Assembly (NCBI RefSeq): GCF_030539355.1
Contig: NZ_JAUNSF010000017.1
Location: forward strand, 1-37,954
DNA from: Sutterella sp.
GTDB taxonomy: Bacteria > Pseudomonadota > Gammaproteobacteria > Burkholderiales > Burkholderiaceae_F
DNA length: 37,954 nucleotides
Direction of reading: 5' to 3'
Below, in pieces: positions 18,289 through 26,310 of the stretch (position 1 is its first letter; each line of letters starts with the position of its first letter). The position numbers and the translations under genes were made by a program. The notes beneath the pieces are model-generated. The model was not told where the DNA came from. It searched no databases and saw only the letters and a list, made by a program, of their open reading frames with translations.

Positions 18289-19290
18289 TCAGTCGACGCG
18301 TGCGCCGGAGATCTTCACGAGCACCTTGTACTTGGCGGCCTCGTCATCGATCATCTGCGCAAACTCGGCAGGGGTGTTGGGGGCGGGAAGGGCGCCGAAC
18401 GCACGGAACTTCTTGTCCATGGCCGGGTCACGGAGCGCCTTGACGATTTCGGCATTGAGCTCAGCGACGGTTTCGTCGGGCGTCTTGCCCGGGACCATCA
18501 GACCGAACCAGGTGTAGATGTCAAAGTCGGGAACACCGGCCTCGCCCATCGTCGGGGTGTCGGCGAGGAGCGGCGTGCGGGTCTTTGTCGTCACGGCGAG
18601 CGCCATGAGCTTCCCGGCCTTGATGTTGGCCGAGGCGGAGGCGAGGTTGTCGAAGATGAGGTCGGTCTGGCCCGAGATCACGGAGAGGAGGGCGGGCGAC
18701 GCGCCGGCGAACGGGATGTGCGCCATGTCGATGCCGGCCTTGTTCTTCAGAAGCTCACCGGCCATGTGACCGGCCGAGCCGTTGCCGCCCGAGGCGTAGT
18801 TGAGCTTGCCCGGGTTGGCCTTCGCGTAGGCGATGAGGTCGGCGACCGACTTGATGCCGGTCTTCTCGGAGAACTGCGGCGTGATGACGAGGACGTTGGC
18901 GGCCGTCGCGACGAGCGAGACGGGCTTGAAGTCCTTCTTCGGATCGTAGGGGATGTTCTTGTAGAGCGACGGGTTGATCGCGTGCGTCGCGACCGCGCCC
19001 ATGACGAGCGTGTGGCCGTCGGGCTTCTGCTGCTTCACGAAGCTCATGCCGACGTTGCCGCCGGCGCCCGGACGGTTCTCTACGACGACGGTGCCGAAGG
19101 CCGGCGAGATAGCGTCCGCGATGGCGCGGGCGGAGACGTCAAGCGGGCCTCCCGGCGGGTACGGAACGACGATGCGGATGGGATTCCCGCTGTCGCCCTT
19201 GAGCGCCGCGGCGCAAGCTGTCATCGGAAAGTAAGTGGCGCTCGAGAGTGCCACCGCTCCGATGGCACCCAATACGGTGCGACGCTGCAT
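18289..19290 (-). CDS. tctC: TctC/Bug-family periplasmic solute receptor
   Basis: TctC-type receptors capture carboxylates in the periplasm and hand them to TctAB. The 333-residue protein begins MQRRTVLGAIGAVALSSA, a signal sequence whose twin arginines allow either Tat or Sec export, with cleavage probably near the ACAA segment. The mature part has the Bug family signatures IRIVVPYPPGGPLDVSARAIA, VENRPGAGGNVG, ASGGNGSAGHMAGE and HIPFAGASPALL. I chose ATG 19290 because AGGAGC precedes it and it gives a proper signal peptide; a longer frame adds 26 residues of leader. The gene order tctC-tctB-tctA and the signatures support a complete TTT transporter. Confidence 0.95.
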   Translation of the reverse strand: MQRRTVLGAIGAVALSSATYFPMTACAAALKGDSGNPIRIVVPYPPGGPLDVSARAIADAISPAFGTVVVENRPGAGGNVGMSFVKQQKPDGHTLVMGAVATHAINPSLYKNIPYDPKKDFKPVSLVATAANVLVITPQFSEKTGIKSVADLIAYAKANPGKLNYASGGNGSAGHMAGELLKNKAGIDMAHIPFAGASPALLSVISGQTDLIFDNLASASANIKAGKLMALAVTTKTRTPLLADTPTMGEAGVPDFDIYTWFGLMVPGKTPDETVAELNAEIVKALRDPAMDKKFRAFGALPAPNTPAEFAQMIDDEAAKYKVLVKISGARVD

Positions 19291-19311
19291 AAGAGTTGCT
19301 CCTTTGAATGC

Positions 19312-19340
19312 AAAAACGCCTCTCAGAACATCGGAGAGGC
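19312..19340 (-). terminator. Terminator-like hairpin 22 bases before tctC
   Basis: On the minus strand GCCTCTC/GAGAGGC (seven pairs, nine-base loop) is followed by GTTTTTG and, after 22 bases with AGGAGC, by the tctC ATG. It could terminate the upstream xth-pheC transcript or attenuate tctC. Confidence 0.65.
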
Positions 19341-19558
19341 TTGAAAATTCTGCGCTTTCCGCCAGCATTTAATCAGGTCATGCAAATTCGGGCGGCGCGG
19401 GTCTCTATTAAATCATGCCCGGCAATGGTGCAGTAAGGGTGCGGGAGCCTGAGGTAAGGCTCTTTTGAGTCGTCGCAGTCCGTCTAGGACAGGCACCCTA
19501 GGAAAAAGGAGAACACAAGTTCTTGGGATGGCGGAGGAGGATCTGTCTGTGAGCAAGG

Positions 19559-19580
19559 CTGCAGTGAAATTTCACTGCAG
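19559..19580. promoter_or_regulatory. Perfect 22-bp palindrome
   Basis: CTGCAGTGAAA followed by its exact complement makes an uninterrupted 22-base palindrome, six bases past the stop of the pheC-like gene and about 270 bases upstream of tctC. With no loop it is better suited to binding a dimeric regulator than to acting as a terminator. The regulator is unknown. Confidence 0.5.
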
Positions 19581-19586
19581 AGTGTC

Positions 19587-20339
19587 TCAGCTTCCGAGCC
19601 ACTTTTTACCGAGCTCGCGGATCACGCCCGCGCGCTCCAGTCTTCCCCAGGCCGCGAAGAGCACCGGGGCGAGGGGTTCGGATCTCGGATGGATGCTCCC
19701 AGGAATCTCCGGGAGTCTCGCGCCGCGGCGCACAAGCATCGTCTTCCACGCCTGAGGCGTGAGCGGGCCGCCGTTGAAGGCCACGGTCAGACGAACGTCT
19801 CGCGCGGCATACCAGTGCGCCTCGAATGAGTCGGTGATCATCACATCACCGAGTTCGCTCGCGATACGCGCGGGGATGGAGGCGTTGTCCGTGATTGTCG
19901 TCACCCTGGCCCGGGTGAGATGCGTGTCGACAAAGCGCTCGTTCGTGCCGCCCGGGTTCTTCAGCACATGAACATCAGGCTGGTTCAGGTCTGCGGGAGT
20001 TTTGAATCGCTCCTCATCGGCCTTGCGGATGAGCGCCACCTTGGCGAAGGGGGCGTAGCGCGGCAGATCGTCAAAGCGGCGGGCGCGCTCGGGGAGCCAG
20101 GAAACGCCACCCGTGGCGACGTCAAACCGGCCGGCTTCGAGCTCGTTGAACACGTTGGGCCAGCTCGTGAGCACGAAGACCGGCGTGAGCTTCGCCTCGC
20201 GGCAGAGCGCCTGGGTGAGTTCGATGTCGTGCCCGGCGAAGCCGGCGGGCGAGCCCTCGTCAATGATGCCGAAGGGCAGATAGTCGCCCGGGACGCCGAA
20301 GCGGAGGATGGGGCGGATGGCAAAGGGGCGTTTACGCAT
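19587..20339 (-). CDS. pheC: PheC-like cyclohexadienyl dehydratase / solute-binding-fold protein
   Basis: The 250-residue protein has the type 3 solute-binding fold and resembles cyclohexadienyl dehydratase (PheC), which turns prephenate or arogenate into phenylpyruvate or phenylalanine. The supporting blocks are GDYLPFGI, LTSWPNVFNELEAGRFDVATGGVS, NPGGTNERFV and DVMITDSFEA, which follow the PheC pattern (NPGGTNE, MTD.IEA). No signal peptide is visible: the fold starts almost at residue 10, whereas Pseudomonas PheC is periplasmic. It could therefore be cytoplasmic, or a diverged binding protein. The start ATG at 20339 shares its A with the xth stop (TGATG) and has GGAGG upstream, so it is coupled to xth. 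Family assignment is good; activity is inferred. Confidence 0.78.
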   Translation of the reverse strand: MRKRPFAIRPILRFGVPGDYLPFGIIDEGSPAGFAGHDIELTQALCREAKLTPVFVLTSWPNVFNELEAGRFDVATGGVSWLPERARRFDDLPRYAPFAKVALIRKADEERFKTPADLNQPDVHVLKNPGGTNERFVDTHLTRARVTTITDNASIPARIASELGDVMITDSFEAHWYAARDVRLTVAFNGGPLTPQAWKTMLVRRGARLPEIPGSIHPRSEPLAPVLFAAWGRLERAGVIRELGKKWLGS

Positions 20340-21145
20340 CACACCTCCAGAACAATCTGAACGGGCGCGTGGTCCGAGGGCTGTGCGTTGCCGCGCGGAC
20401 GCGTGTCAATCGAGGCTTCCTGCACCTGACCGCGCAGTGCGTCGGACACAAGGAGCAGATCAATGCGAAGACCGTGATTCTTCTCAAAGCCGCTCCTGCG
20501 GTAGTCCCACCAGGAAAACGAGGCTGCAGGCTGCGCGAAGAGGCGGAAGCTGTCGGAAAGCCCGAGTCCCAGAAGGCGCTTCAGCGCCGCGCGCTCGGGG
20601 GCCGAGCAGAGGATCTTGTCCGTCCATTCGGCAGGGTTCCAGACATCGGCATCCGCCGGGGCGATGTTGAAGTCACCGCCGAGAATGAGCCGGGAGTTTT
20701 CAGAGAAAAGTTCCCTCAGGTGGCGCTCAAGCACGGCGATCCAGTCAAGCTTGTAGAGGTACTTCGAACCGCCGGGAACCTGGCCGTTGGGAAAATACGC
20801 GCCGCAGAACCGGACGGATTCCCCGCCCGCGGCGGGATGAAGGAGTGCCGAAACGAACCGCTTCTGGTCATCGGCCCAGCCGGGGAGCGCCAGTTCCACG
20901 GATTCCGGTTTCAAAAAGCTCTTCCGGCGCGTGACAAGCGCGACACCGTTGTAGGTTTTCTGCCCCGTGAACGCGGCATCGAACCCCGCTTCGCTGAAGG
21001 CCTCGACAGGGAAGGCGTCATCCGTGAGCTTGGTCTCCTGCATCACGAGCGCGTCCGTGCCGGAGCGCTCAAGCCAGTCGAGCACCTGTGGCAGACGCAC
21101 CTTGAGTGAGTTGACGTTCCAGGAGGCGAAGCGAAGCCGTGTCAT
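20339..21145 (-). CDS. xth: Exodeoxyribonuclease III (AP endonuclease)
   Basis: Exonuclease III cuts DNA at abasic sites and trims 3' ends in base excision repair. The 268-residue protein, the same length as the E. coli enzyme, has RFASWNVNSLKVRL at the start, MQETKL (metal-binding Glu), GGDFNIAPADADVWNP, and SDHAPV at the end (catalytic His), the standard EEP-family set. I chose ATG 21145 because the conserved fold starts there; an upstream extension to 21250 is non-conserved. The ribosome binding site is weak. It is followed in overlap by the pheC-like gene and is divergent from the small gene at 21351. Confidence 0.96.
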   Translation of the reverse strand: MTRLRFASWNVNSLKVRLPQVLDWLERSGTDALVMQETKLTDDAFPVEAFSEAGFDAAFTGQKTYNGVALVTRRKSFLKPESVELALPGWADDQKRFVSALLHPAAGGESVRFCGAYFPNGQVPGGSKYLYKLDWIAVLERHLRELFSENSRLILGGDFNIAPADADVWNPAEWTDKILCSAPERAALKRLLGLGLSDSFRLFAQPAASFSWWDYRRSGFEKNHGLRIDLLLVSDALRGQVQEASIDTRPRGNAQPSDHAPVQIVLEV

Positions 21146-21350
21146 GGGAAAACCGAAGGGACGAAAGGGCGGGAATGATCCGGCAGTCGGGGGAGTTGCT
21201 GCATCGGCTGCACCTCCGAGAAGGAGGCGCGACTCGGAAGTTTGCCACACTCCGGGGATTCAGGAGCGTAATGGTAATCCGCGCTACTCCTTCCCGGTGG
21301 AAAAGGCTATGATGAGCATAGGTTTTTTGTTCTTTGTAAGGAACTGGAAG

Positions 21351-21563
21351 ATGGCCGCTGAAACTCTGAAGACTCCGAAGGCTGAGGCCCGGACCGGCAC
21401 GAAGCCTGCCATTCCCGCGATGACGCTCGACGTATCGAAGTACCTGCCCCGTGACGCGCCCGTTGTCGCCCGACTCTCCACCGAACAGCGACAGCTCATC
21501 ATGGACGTCGGTGGCCCGGGCTGGGTGCGCAAGATCGTCCAGGCGATCGCCGTCGCCGGCTGA
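21351..21563 (+). CDS. Small uncharacterised protein (70 residues)
   Basis: I do not recognise this protein. ATG 21351 has AAGGAA seven bases upstream, an excellent ribosome binding site, which is the main reason to call it. The N-terminal third (MAAETLKTPKAEARTGTKPA) is polar and probably disordered; the rest contains LDVSKYLPRDAPVVARLSTEQRQLI and a C-terminal helix GPGWVRKIVQAIAVAG. There are no cysteines, signal peptide or clear membrane span. A longer frame from 21312 would add a hydrophobic MMSIGFLFFVRN leader, but its start lacks a good ribosome binding site. It is followed by 263 noncoding bases and then argF. Confidence 0.65.
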   Translation: MAAETLKTPKAEARTGTKPAIPAMTLDVSKYLPRDAPVVARLSTEQRQLIMDVGGPGWVRKIVQAIAVAG

Positions 21564-21574
21564 CCCACAGATCC

Positions 21575-21631
21575 CGTGCAGTCATTGCACGTCAAAAATT
21601 CTGTCACTCCACGCCAATGGTCGACCATTGG
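21575..21631. promoter_or_regulatory. Inverted repeats downstream of the small gene, including an 18-bp palindrome
   Basis: CGTGCA-GTCAT-TGCACG (21575-21591) is a six-pair stem-loop. CCAATGGTCGACCATTGG (21614-21631) is a perfect 18-base palindrome. Neither is followed by a convincing T tract. They lie between the small gene and argF and could be a 3' hairpin and an operator respectively. Confidence 0.45.
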
Positions 21632-21760
21632 AAACATAATAAAAACAAAGCGTTAGCGATTATTTGGCGATCAGTGCGGATAGGTAGAAGAGACTAGCCG
21701 CCGCGTTCTCAATCGCTCCTAGAATGAGCGGATTGATTTCACTTGGCTGCGCCGCCTCCG

Positions 21761-21785
21761 GGGAGCCTCGCATCAAGAGGCTCCC
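21761..21785 (+). other. Strong stem-loop in the argF leader
   Basis: GGGAGCCTC-GCATCAA-GAGGCTCCC is a nine-pair perfect stem 41 bases before the argF ATG. No T run follows, so it is not a plain terminator; it may stabilise or regulate the leader. No clear ArgR box was seen nearby. Confidence 0.5.
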
Positions 21786-21826
21786 GGCGAAGATGTGTGC
21801 GCAGCAAAATTTCTGGAGTGTTTCCC

Positions 21827-22831
21827 ATGCCGATGAATCTTCGCGGCCGCAGCCTGCTCAGTCTTGTCCATCACACGCCCGCCGAGATCGACTTCCTCGT
21901 TGACCTCGCGATCGATCTGAAGAAAGCCAAGCGCATGGGCAATGAGCCGCGCCGCCTCGTCGGCAAGAACATCGCGCTCGTTTTCGAGAAGACCTCCACG
22001 CGCACCCGCAGCGCCTTCGAGGTCGCGGCCTACGACCAGGGCGCCGGCTGCACGTTCTTCGATCCCTCGTCCTCCCAGATCGGACACAAGGAAAGCATCA
22101 AGGACAGCGCCCGCGTGCTTGGGAAAATGTATGACGCGATCGAGTACCGCGGCTTCTCGCAGAAGGTCGTGGAGGAGCTCGCCGCCTACGCGGGCGTGCC
22201 GGTCTACAACGGCCTCACGGACGAGTGGCATCCGACGCAGATGCTCTGCGACCTGATGACGATGAAGGAGTCCTGCGGCAAGACCTGGAAGGACATCTCG
22301 TTCGCCTACATGGGGGACGCCCGCTTCAACATGGGCAACTCGCTCCTGATGATCGGTGCCAAGATGGGCATGGACGTCCGCATCGGCGCTCCGAAGGCCT
22401 GCTGGCCGTCCGACGAGCTCGTCGCGCTCTGTCAGGAGATGGCGAAGGAGTCCGGCGCCCGCATCACGATCACCGAGGATCCGCTCGAAGCCGTCAAGGG
22501 CGCTGACTTCATCCACACGGACATCTGGGTCTCGATGGGCGAGCCCGCCGAGGTCTGGGCCGAGCGCATCGCGCTCCTGAAGCCCTATCAGGTGAACGCC
22601 GCCCTGATGGCCGCCTCGGGCAACCCGCAGGTCCGCTTCATGCACTGCCTCCCGGCCTATCACAACGACGAGACGAAGGTCGGTGCCAAGGTTATCGCCG
22701 CGCACCCCGAACTCGCCCAGGGCATCGAGGTGACCGAGGAGGTCTTCGAGTCGCCCGCCTCCATCGTCTTTGAGCAGGCCGGCAACCGCATGCACACCAT
22801 CAAGGCGCTGATGGTCGCGACCCTCGCCTGA
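21827..22831 (+). CDS. argF: Ornithine carbamoyltransferase
   Basis: ArgF joins carbamoyl phosphate to ornithine to give citrulline in arginine synthesis. The 334-residue product equals the E. coli enzyme in length and has [20 protein letters not shown] (carbamoyl phosphate binding STRTR), [29 protein letters not shown], and HCLPAYH (ornithine site cysteine). ATG 21827 has GGAG about nine bases upstream; a second in-frame ATG two codons later is also possible. It stands alone, with a stem-loop leader and two hairpins after the stop. Anabolic versus catabolic role cannot be told from sequence; no arc genes are adjacent. Confidence 0.97.
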   Translation: MPMNLRGRSLLSLVHHTPAEIDFLVDLAIDLKKAKRMGNEPRRLVGKNIALVFEKTSTRTRSAFEVAAYDQGAGCTFFDPSSSQIGHKESIKDSARVLGKMYDAIEYRGFSQKVVEELAAYAGVPVYNGLTDEWHPTQMLCDLMTMKESCGKTWKDISFAYMGDARFNMGNSLLMIGAKMGMDVRIGAPKACWPSDELVALCQEMAKESGARITITEDPLEAVKGADFIHTDIWVSMGEPAEVWAERIALLKPYQVNAALMAASGNPQVRFMHCLPAYHNDETKVGAKVIAAHPELAQGIEVTEEVFESPASIVFEQAGNRMHTIKALMVATLA

Positions 22832-22849
22832 GATCTCGGAAAACAGCAA

Positions 22850-22871
22850 GGCCGTCCCTGCCGGGACGGCC
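22850..22871 (+). terminator. Stem-loop after argF
   Basis: GGCCGTCCC-TGCC-GGGACGGCC, nine perfect pairs with a tetraloop, lies 18 bases past the argF stop. It lacks a T tract, so it may protect the message end rather than terminate. Confidence 0.6.
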
Positions 22872-22907
22872 TCAAGAGGGAAGCGCACTGATTGCTATCC
22901 CGGTACG

Positions 22908-22950
22908 AAGGGGAATGCCTTTTCAGAAGGATTCCCCTTTCGCTTTGTTG
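22908..22950 (+). terminator. Terminator between convergent argF and prlC
   Basis: AAGGGGAAT / ATTCCCCTT with an inner CCTT/AAGG is followed by TCGCTTTGTTG on the plus strand. It sits in the short gap before the prlC stop and probably serves argF, perhaps both genes. Confidence 0.65.
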
Positions 22951-22960
22951 TGCGCCCGGA

Positions 22961-25027
22961 TCAGGCCTCAACGATGCCCGTCAGGCGCAGCAGCGGATCG
23001 AGCTCGGGCTTCCTGCCTCGGAACGCGACGAAATTTTCAATCGCGTCACGGCTTGAGCCACGTTCGAGGATCTCCGTGAGGTAACGGCGCCCCGTCTCGG
23101 GGTTGAGAACGCCCGTTTCCTCAAAGGCGCTGAAGCAGTCGGCGGAGAGCACCTCGGCCCACTTGTAGCTGTAGTAGCCGGCGGCGTAGCCGCCCGCGAA
23201 GATGTGGCCGAAGCTCTGCGGGAAGCGGTTCCAGGCGGGCGGGAAGACGACGGCGACTTCCTTCCTGACGGCGTTGAGGAGACCGAGCATGTCGTCCTTC
23301 GCGGGATCAAATTCCGTGTGGATCAGCATGTCGAAGAGCGCGAACTCGACCTGCCGGACGCAGAAGGCACCGGCCTCGTAGTTCTTCGCGGCGATCATCT
23401 TGTCAAAGAGCTCGTCGGGAAGGGGCTCGCCCGAGACGGCGTGCTTCGAGATCGACTTCACGACCGCACGCTCCCAGGCGAAATTCTCGAGGAACTGGCT
23501 CGGCAGCTCCACGGCATCCCACTCAACGCCGTTGATGCCGGAGACCTGCGGTTCCTCCTGCGCGGTGAGAATGTGGTGGAGGGTGTGCCCGAACTCGTGG
23601 AAGAGGGTCGTCACCTCATCGTGCGTCATCGTCGCCTCGGCACCCTCGACGGGAGCCGCAAAGTTCGTGACGAGGTAGGCGATCGGCGTGACGAGCTCGC
23701 CCGAAGGCAGACGCCGGCGCGTGCGCTCGCCGTCCATCCAGGCGCCGGAGCGCTTGCCCTCGCGGGCATAGAGGTCCGCGTAGAAGGCGGCGATCTTCTC
23801 GCCCGCGCGGCGCACTTCGAAGTACTTCACGTCGGGGTGCCAGACGGGCGCCGTGGCCTCCGTGATCTCAATGCCGAAGAGGGTCTCGACAAGCTTGAAG
23901 AGCCCGGCGAAGACCGCGTTCTGGGTGAAGTAGCGCTTCACCTCGGCGTCGGAATAGCTGTAGCGGGCCTCGCGGAGTTTCTCCGCGGCGAACGGGCGGT
24001 CCCAGGCCTCGACGGTCTCGATCCCGAGCACCTCGTGCGCGTACTGATCAACCTCGGCGGCGTCGGCGAGGGCGCGCTTCCTCGAGCGGGCGGCGAGGTC
24101 GCGCAGAAACACGAGGACCTCCTCGGGACTCTCGGCCATCTTGGTCACGAGCGAGAGCTCGCCATAGTTGCGGTAGCCGAGGAGCTTCGCCTCCTCGGCG
24201 CGCAGCTTGAGAAGCTTCGTGATGAGTTCCGTGTTGTCGAACTTGCCGTCGTTCGAGAGCTCGGACGCGCGGGTGGCGAAGGCACGGTAGAGCGTCTCGC
24301 GGATTTCACGGTCCTCGCAGTACTTCATGGCCGGCAGATAGGACGGGAACTGCAGCGTGATGCGGTAGCCCTCCTTCCCGGCGGTCTTCGCGCTCTCTCG
24401 GTAGAGCGCGAGCGTCTCCTCGGGCAGCCCTTTCAGGCGGCTGTCGTCCGGGAGGACGAGTTCAAAGGCGTTCGTCGCATCAAGTACGTTCTCGCCGAAC
24501 TTCTGCATGGTGATCGAGCTCTCCTGGCCGATCTCCTTCACGCGCTCGCGCTCGGCGGGCGGAAGGGCGGCGCCGGAGAGTTCGAAGTCGCGCAGCTCGC
24601 GTTTCACGATGCGCTGGCGCACGGGCGGCAGATTCGCAAAGTCCGAGTTCTCGGCGATTGCACGGTACTTGCCGTAGAGCGCCTCGTTCTGCGAGATCGA
24701 GAGATAGAGATCAGTGGCAAGGGGAAGCGCCTCATTGAAGGCTTCGCGTAGCGCCGGCGTGTTCATCACGCCCTGCAGGTGCCCAACAGCACCCCAGGCG
24801 CGGGAGAAGGCGATCGTCGCCTCCTCAAGCGGCTCGACCACGTGCTCCCAGTCGGCGGGCGTCCCGGGGGCGGTCACGGCGGCGAGGGTCTTCTCCACAT
24901 CGCTGCACAGAGCCTTGACGGCCGGAACGACATGCTCCGGGCGGATGGCGGCGTAGTCAATCAAATCGGTGATCGTGAGGAGCGGGTTCACTGCTTCAGC
25001 GTCACTGGCGTTGTTCGGGGTGGTCAT
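22961..25027 (-). CDS. prlC: Oligopeptidase A (M3 metallopeptidase)
   Basis: PrlC degrades short peptides, including cleaved signal peptides, in the cytoplasm. The 688-residue protein is close to E. coli PrlC (680) and has the zinc motif HEFGH beginning at residue 477 within TTLFHEFGHTLHH, followed downstream by the third ligand region VEWDAVELPSQFLENFAWE, all typical of the thimet oligopeptidase family. I chose ATG 25027 because GAGGAT precedes it; a longer frame adds 12 residues. It lies 140 bases downstream of folD, with a terminator between, and is convergent with argF. Confidence 0.96.
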   Translation of the reverse strand: MTTPNNASDAEAVNPLLTITDLIDYAAIRPEHVVPAVKALCSDVEKTLAAVTAPGTPADWEHVVEPLEEATIAFSRAWGAVGHLQGVMNTPALREAFNEALPLATDLYLSISQNEALYGKYRAIAENSDFANLPPVRQRIVKRELRDFELSGAALPPAERERVKEIGQESSITMQKFGENVLDATNAFELVLPDDSRLKGLPEETLALYRESAKTAGKEGYRITLQFPSYLPAMKYCEDREIRETLYRAFATRASELSNDGKFDNTELITKLLKLRAEEAKLLGYRNYGELSLVTKMAESPEEVLVFLRDLAARSRKRALADAAEVDQYAHEVLGIETVEAWDRPFAAEKLREARYSYSDAEVKRYFTQNAVFAGLFKLVETLFGIEITEATAPVWHPDVKYFEVRRAGEKIAAFYADLYAREGKRSGAWMDGERTRRRLPSGELVTPIAYLVTNFAAPVEGAEATMTHDEVTTLFHEFGHTLHHILTAQEEPQVSGINGVEWDAVELPSQFLENFAWERAVVKSISKHAVSGEPLPDELFDKMIAAKNYEAGAFCVRQVEFALFDMLIHTEFDPAKDDMLGLLNAVRKEVAVVFPPAWNRFPQSFGHIFAGGYAAGYYSYKWAEVLSADCFSAFEETGVLNPETGRRYLTEILERGSSRDAIENFVAFRGRKPELDPLLRLTGIVEA

Positions 25028-25063
25028 GCGGAAATCCTCAAAATATCTGATTCTTCGCGGCAT

Positions 25064-25098
25064 TGAAAAGGGCGTCCGTAGCAGAAACGCGGACGCCC
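25064..25098 (-). terminator. Terminator after folD
   Basis: On the minus strand GGGCGTCCG/CGGACGCCC (nine pairs, 11-base loop) is followed by TTTTC. It lies between the folD stop and the prlC start. Confidence 0.7.
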
Positions 25099-25167
25099 CT
25101 CTCTTCCCTTTCCCTGACGGACTCAGTCACGGCAGGGTGAAGGGACTGGATTGGTGTGCGGGAGAGT

Positions 25168-26037
25168 TTAACGCGCTGAGCCGAGGCGACGCTCTGCCGA
25201 GAGGAGCGTGTTGTCGATCAGCATGGCGATCGTCATCGGACCGACGCCGCCCGGGACCGGCGAGAGCGCTCCGGCGACGGGCTCGACCGAGGCCTGGTCC
25301 ACGTCGCCGCAGAGCTTGCCGTTCTCATCGCGGTTCATGCCGACGTCGATCACGACGGCTCCGGGCTTCACCATGTCGCCGGTGATCATCTTCGCGCGGC
25401 CCGCGGCGGCGACGAGAATGTCAGCGCGGCGCGTTATGTCCGCGAGATTCTTCGAGCGGCTGTGCGCGATCGTCACGGTGGCGTTCTTCTCAAGCAGCAT
25501 GATCGACTGGGGCTTGCCGACGATGTTGGAGCGTCCGACCACGACCGCCTCGAGTCCCTCGGGGTTGCAGCCGGCGGCCTCGATCATCTTCATCACGCCC
25601 GCGGGGGTGCAGGGGCGGAAGCCTGCGGGGTAGCCCGTGAGCAGAGCGCCGGCGGAAAGCATGTGGAAGCCGTCCACGTCCTTGCTCGGGTCAATGGTGA
25701 AAATCACCGTCTCGGGATTGATCTGTTTCGGAAGGGGCAGCTGCACGAGGATGCCGTCGATCGTCGGGTCGGCGTTCAGCTTCTTGACGAGGGCAATCAG
25801 TTCGGCCTCGGTAGTCTCCGCTGGGAGACGGAACTCGTGAGAGGTGACGCCGGAACGCTCGCAGGCGCGGGTCTTGTTGCGGACATAGACGCAGCTCGCG
25901 GAATCCTCGCCCACGAGGATGACGGCAAGACCGGGCCGGCGTCCGTTGGGAAGCTCAGAGAGCCTGTCGCTGCGCTCCTTGGCGCGGGATTCAATGTCGC
26001 GCGCAAGCGCCTTGCCGTCAATCAGTCGTGCTGTCAA
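25168..26037 (-). CDS. folD: Methylenetetrahydrofolate dehydrogenase/cyclohydrolase FolD
   Basis: FolD interconverts 5,10-methylene-, methenyl- and 10-formyl-tetrahydrofolate, supplying one-carbon units. The 289-residue product matches E. coli FolD (288) and has the catalytic [10 protein letters not shown] (Tyr and Lys), [27 protein letters not shown], the NADP-binding [11 protein letters not shown] and the terminal [10 protein letters not shown]. The conserved protein begins at LTARLIDGK; that first codon is TTG (26037) with GGAG nine bases upstream, so a TTG start is most likely. A CTG at 26055 with GGAGG before it is an alternative, and a GTG at 26106 is less likely. Confidence 0.95.
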   Translation of the reverse strand: MTARLIDGKALARDIESRAKERSDRLSELPNGRRPGLAVILVGEDSASCVYVRNKTRACERSGVTSHEFRLPAETTEAELIALVKKLNADPTIDGILVQLPLPKQINPETVIFTIDPSKDVDGFHMLSAGALLTGYPAGFRPCTPAGVMKMIEAAGCNPEGLEAVVVGRSNIVGKPQSIMLLEKNATVTIAHSRSKNLADITRRADILVAAAGRAKMITGDMVKPGAVVIDVGMNRDENGKLCGDVDQASVEPVAGALSPVPGGVGPMTIAMLIDNTLLSAERRLGSAR

Positions 26038-26242
26038 TTTGAATTTCTCCGTCAGTTGAAAACCTCCGAAGCAATTCGCGGACCAGTAACCGGTGTGTGA
26101 ATGCACTCATCGGTCACTTTCCGAGACCGCGCCTTCGGAGGCAAAGCGATTCACTCATTATGGACTGTGTCTCCGAAGCATTCCTCCGCAATCCTGCCGA
26201 GGTGATTTGCGCCCTCACTACCTCTGAAGAGAGAGGACTGCC

Positions 26243-26281
26243 CGAAAAAGAACACGCCCGGCAGGAAGCTGCAGGGCGTGT
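26243..26281 (-). terminator. Terminator after the FixJ-family regulator gene
   Basis: On the minus strand ACACGCCC/GGGCGTGT (eight pairs, 14-base loop) is followed by TCTTTTT. It lies 30 bases past the regulator's stop and isolates the two-component operon from folD. Confidence 0.85.
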
Positions 26282-26310
26282 AGAGTGAAAGGAGATTGGG
26301 TGCGGCGTTG

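Noticed and set aside
21761-21785. argF leader hairpin as an intrinsic terminator
   Set aside because: The stem is perfect but is followed by GGCGAAG, not a T tract.
23204-24751. 515-codon open frame opposite prlC
   Set aside because: Antisense shadow with no domain; prlC carries an intact zinc motif.
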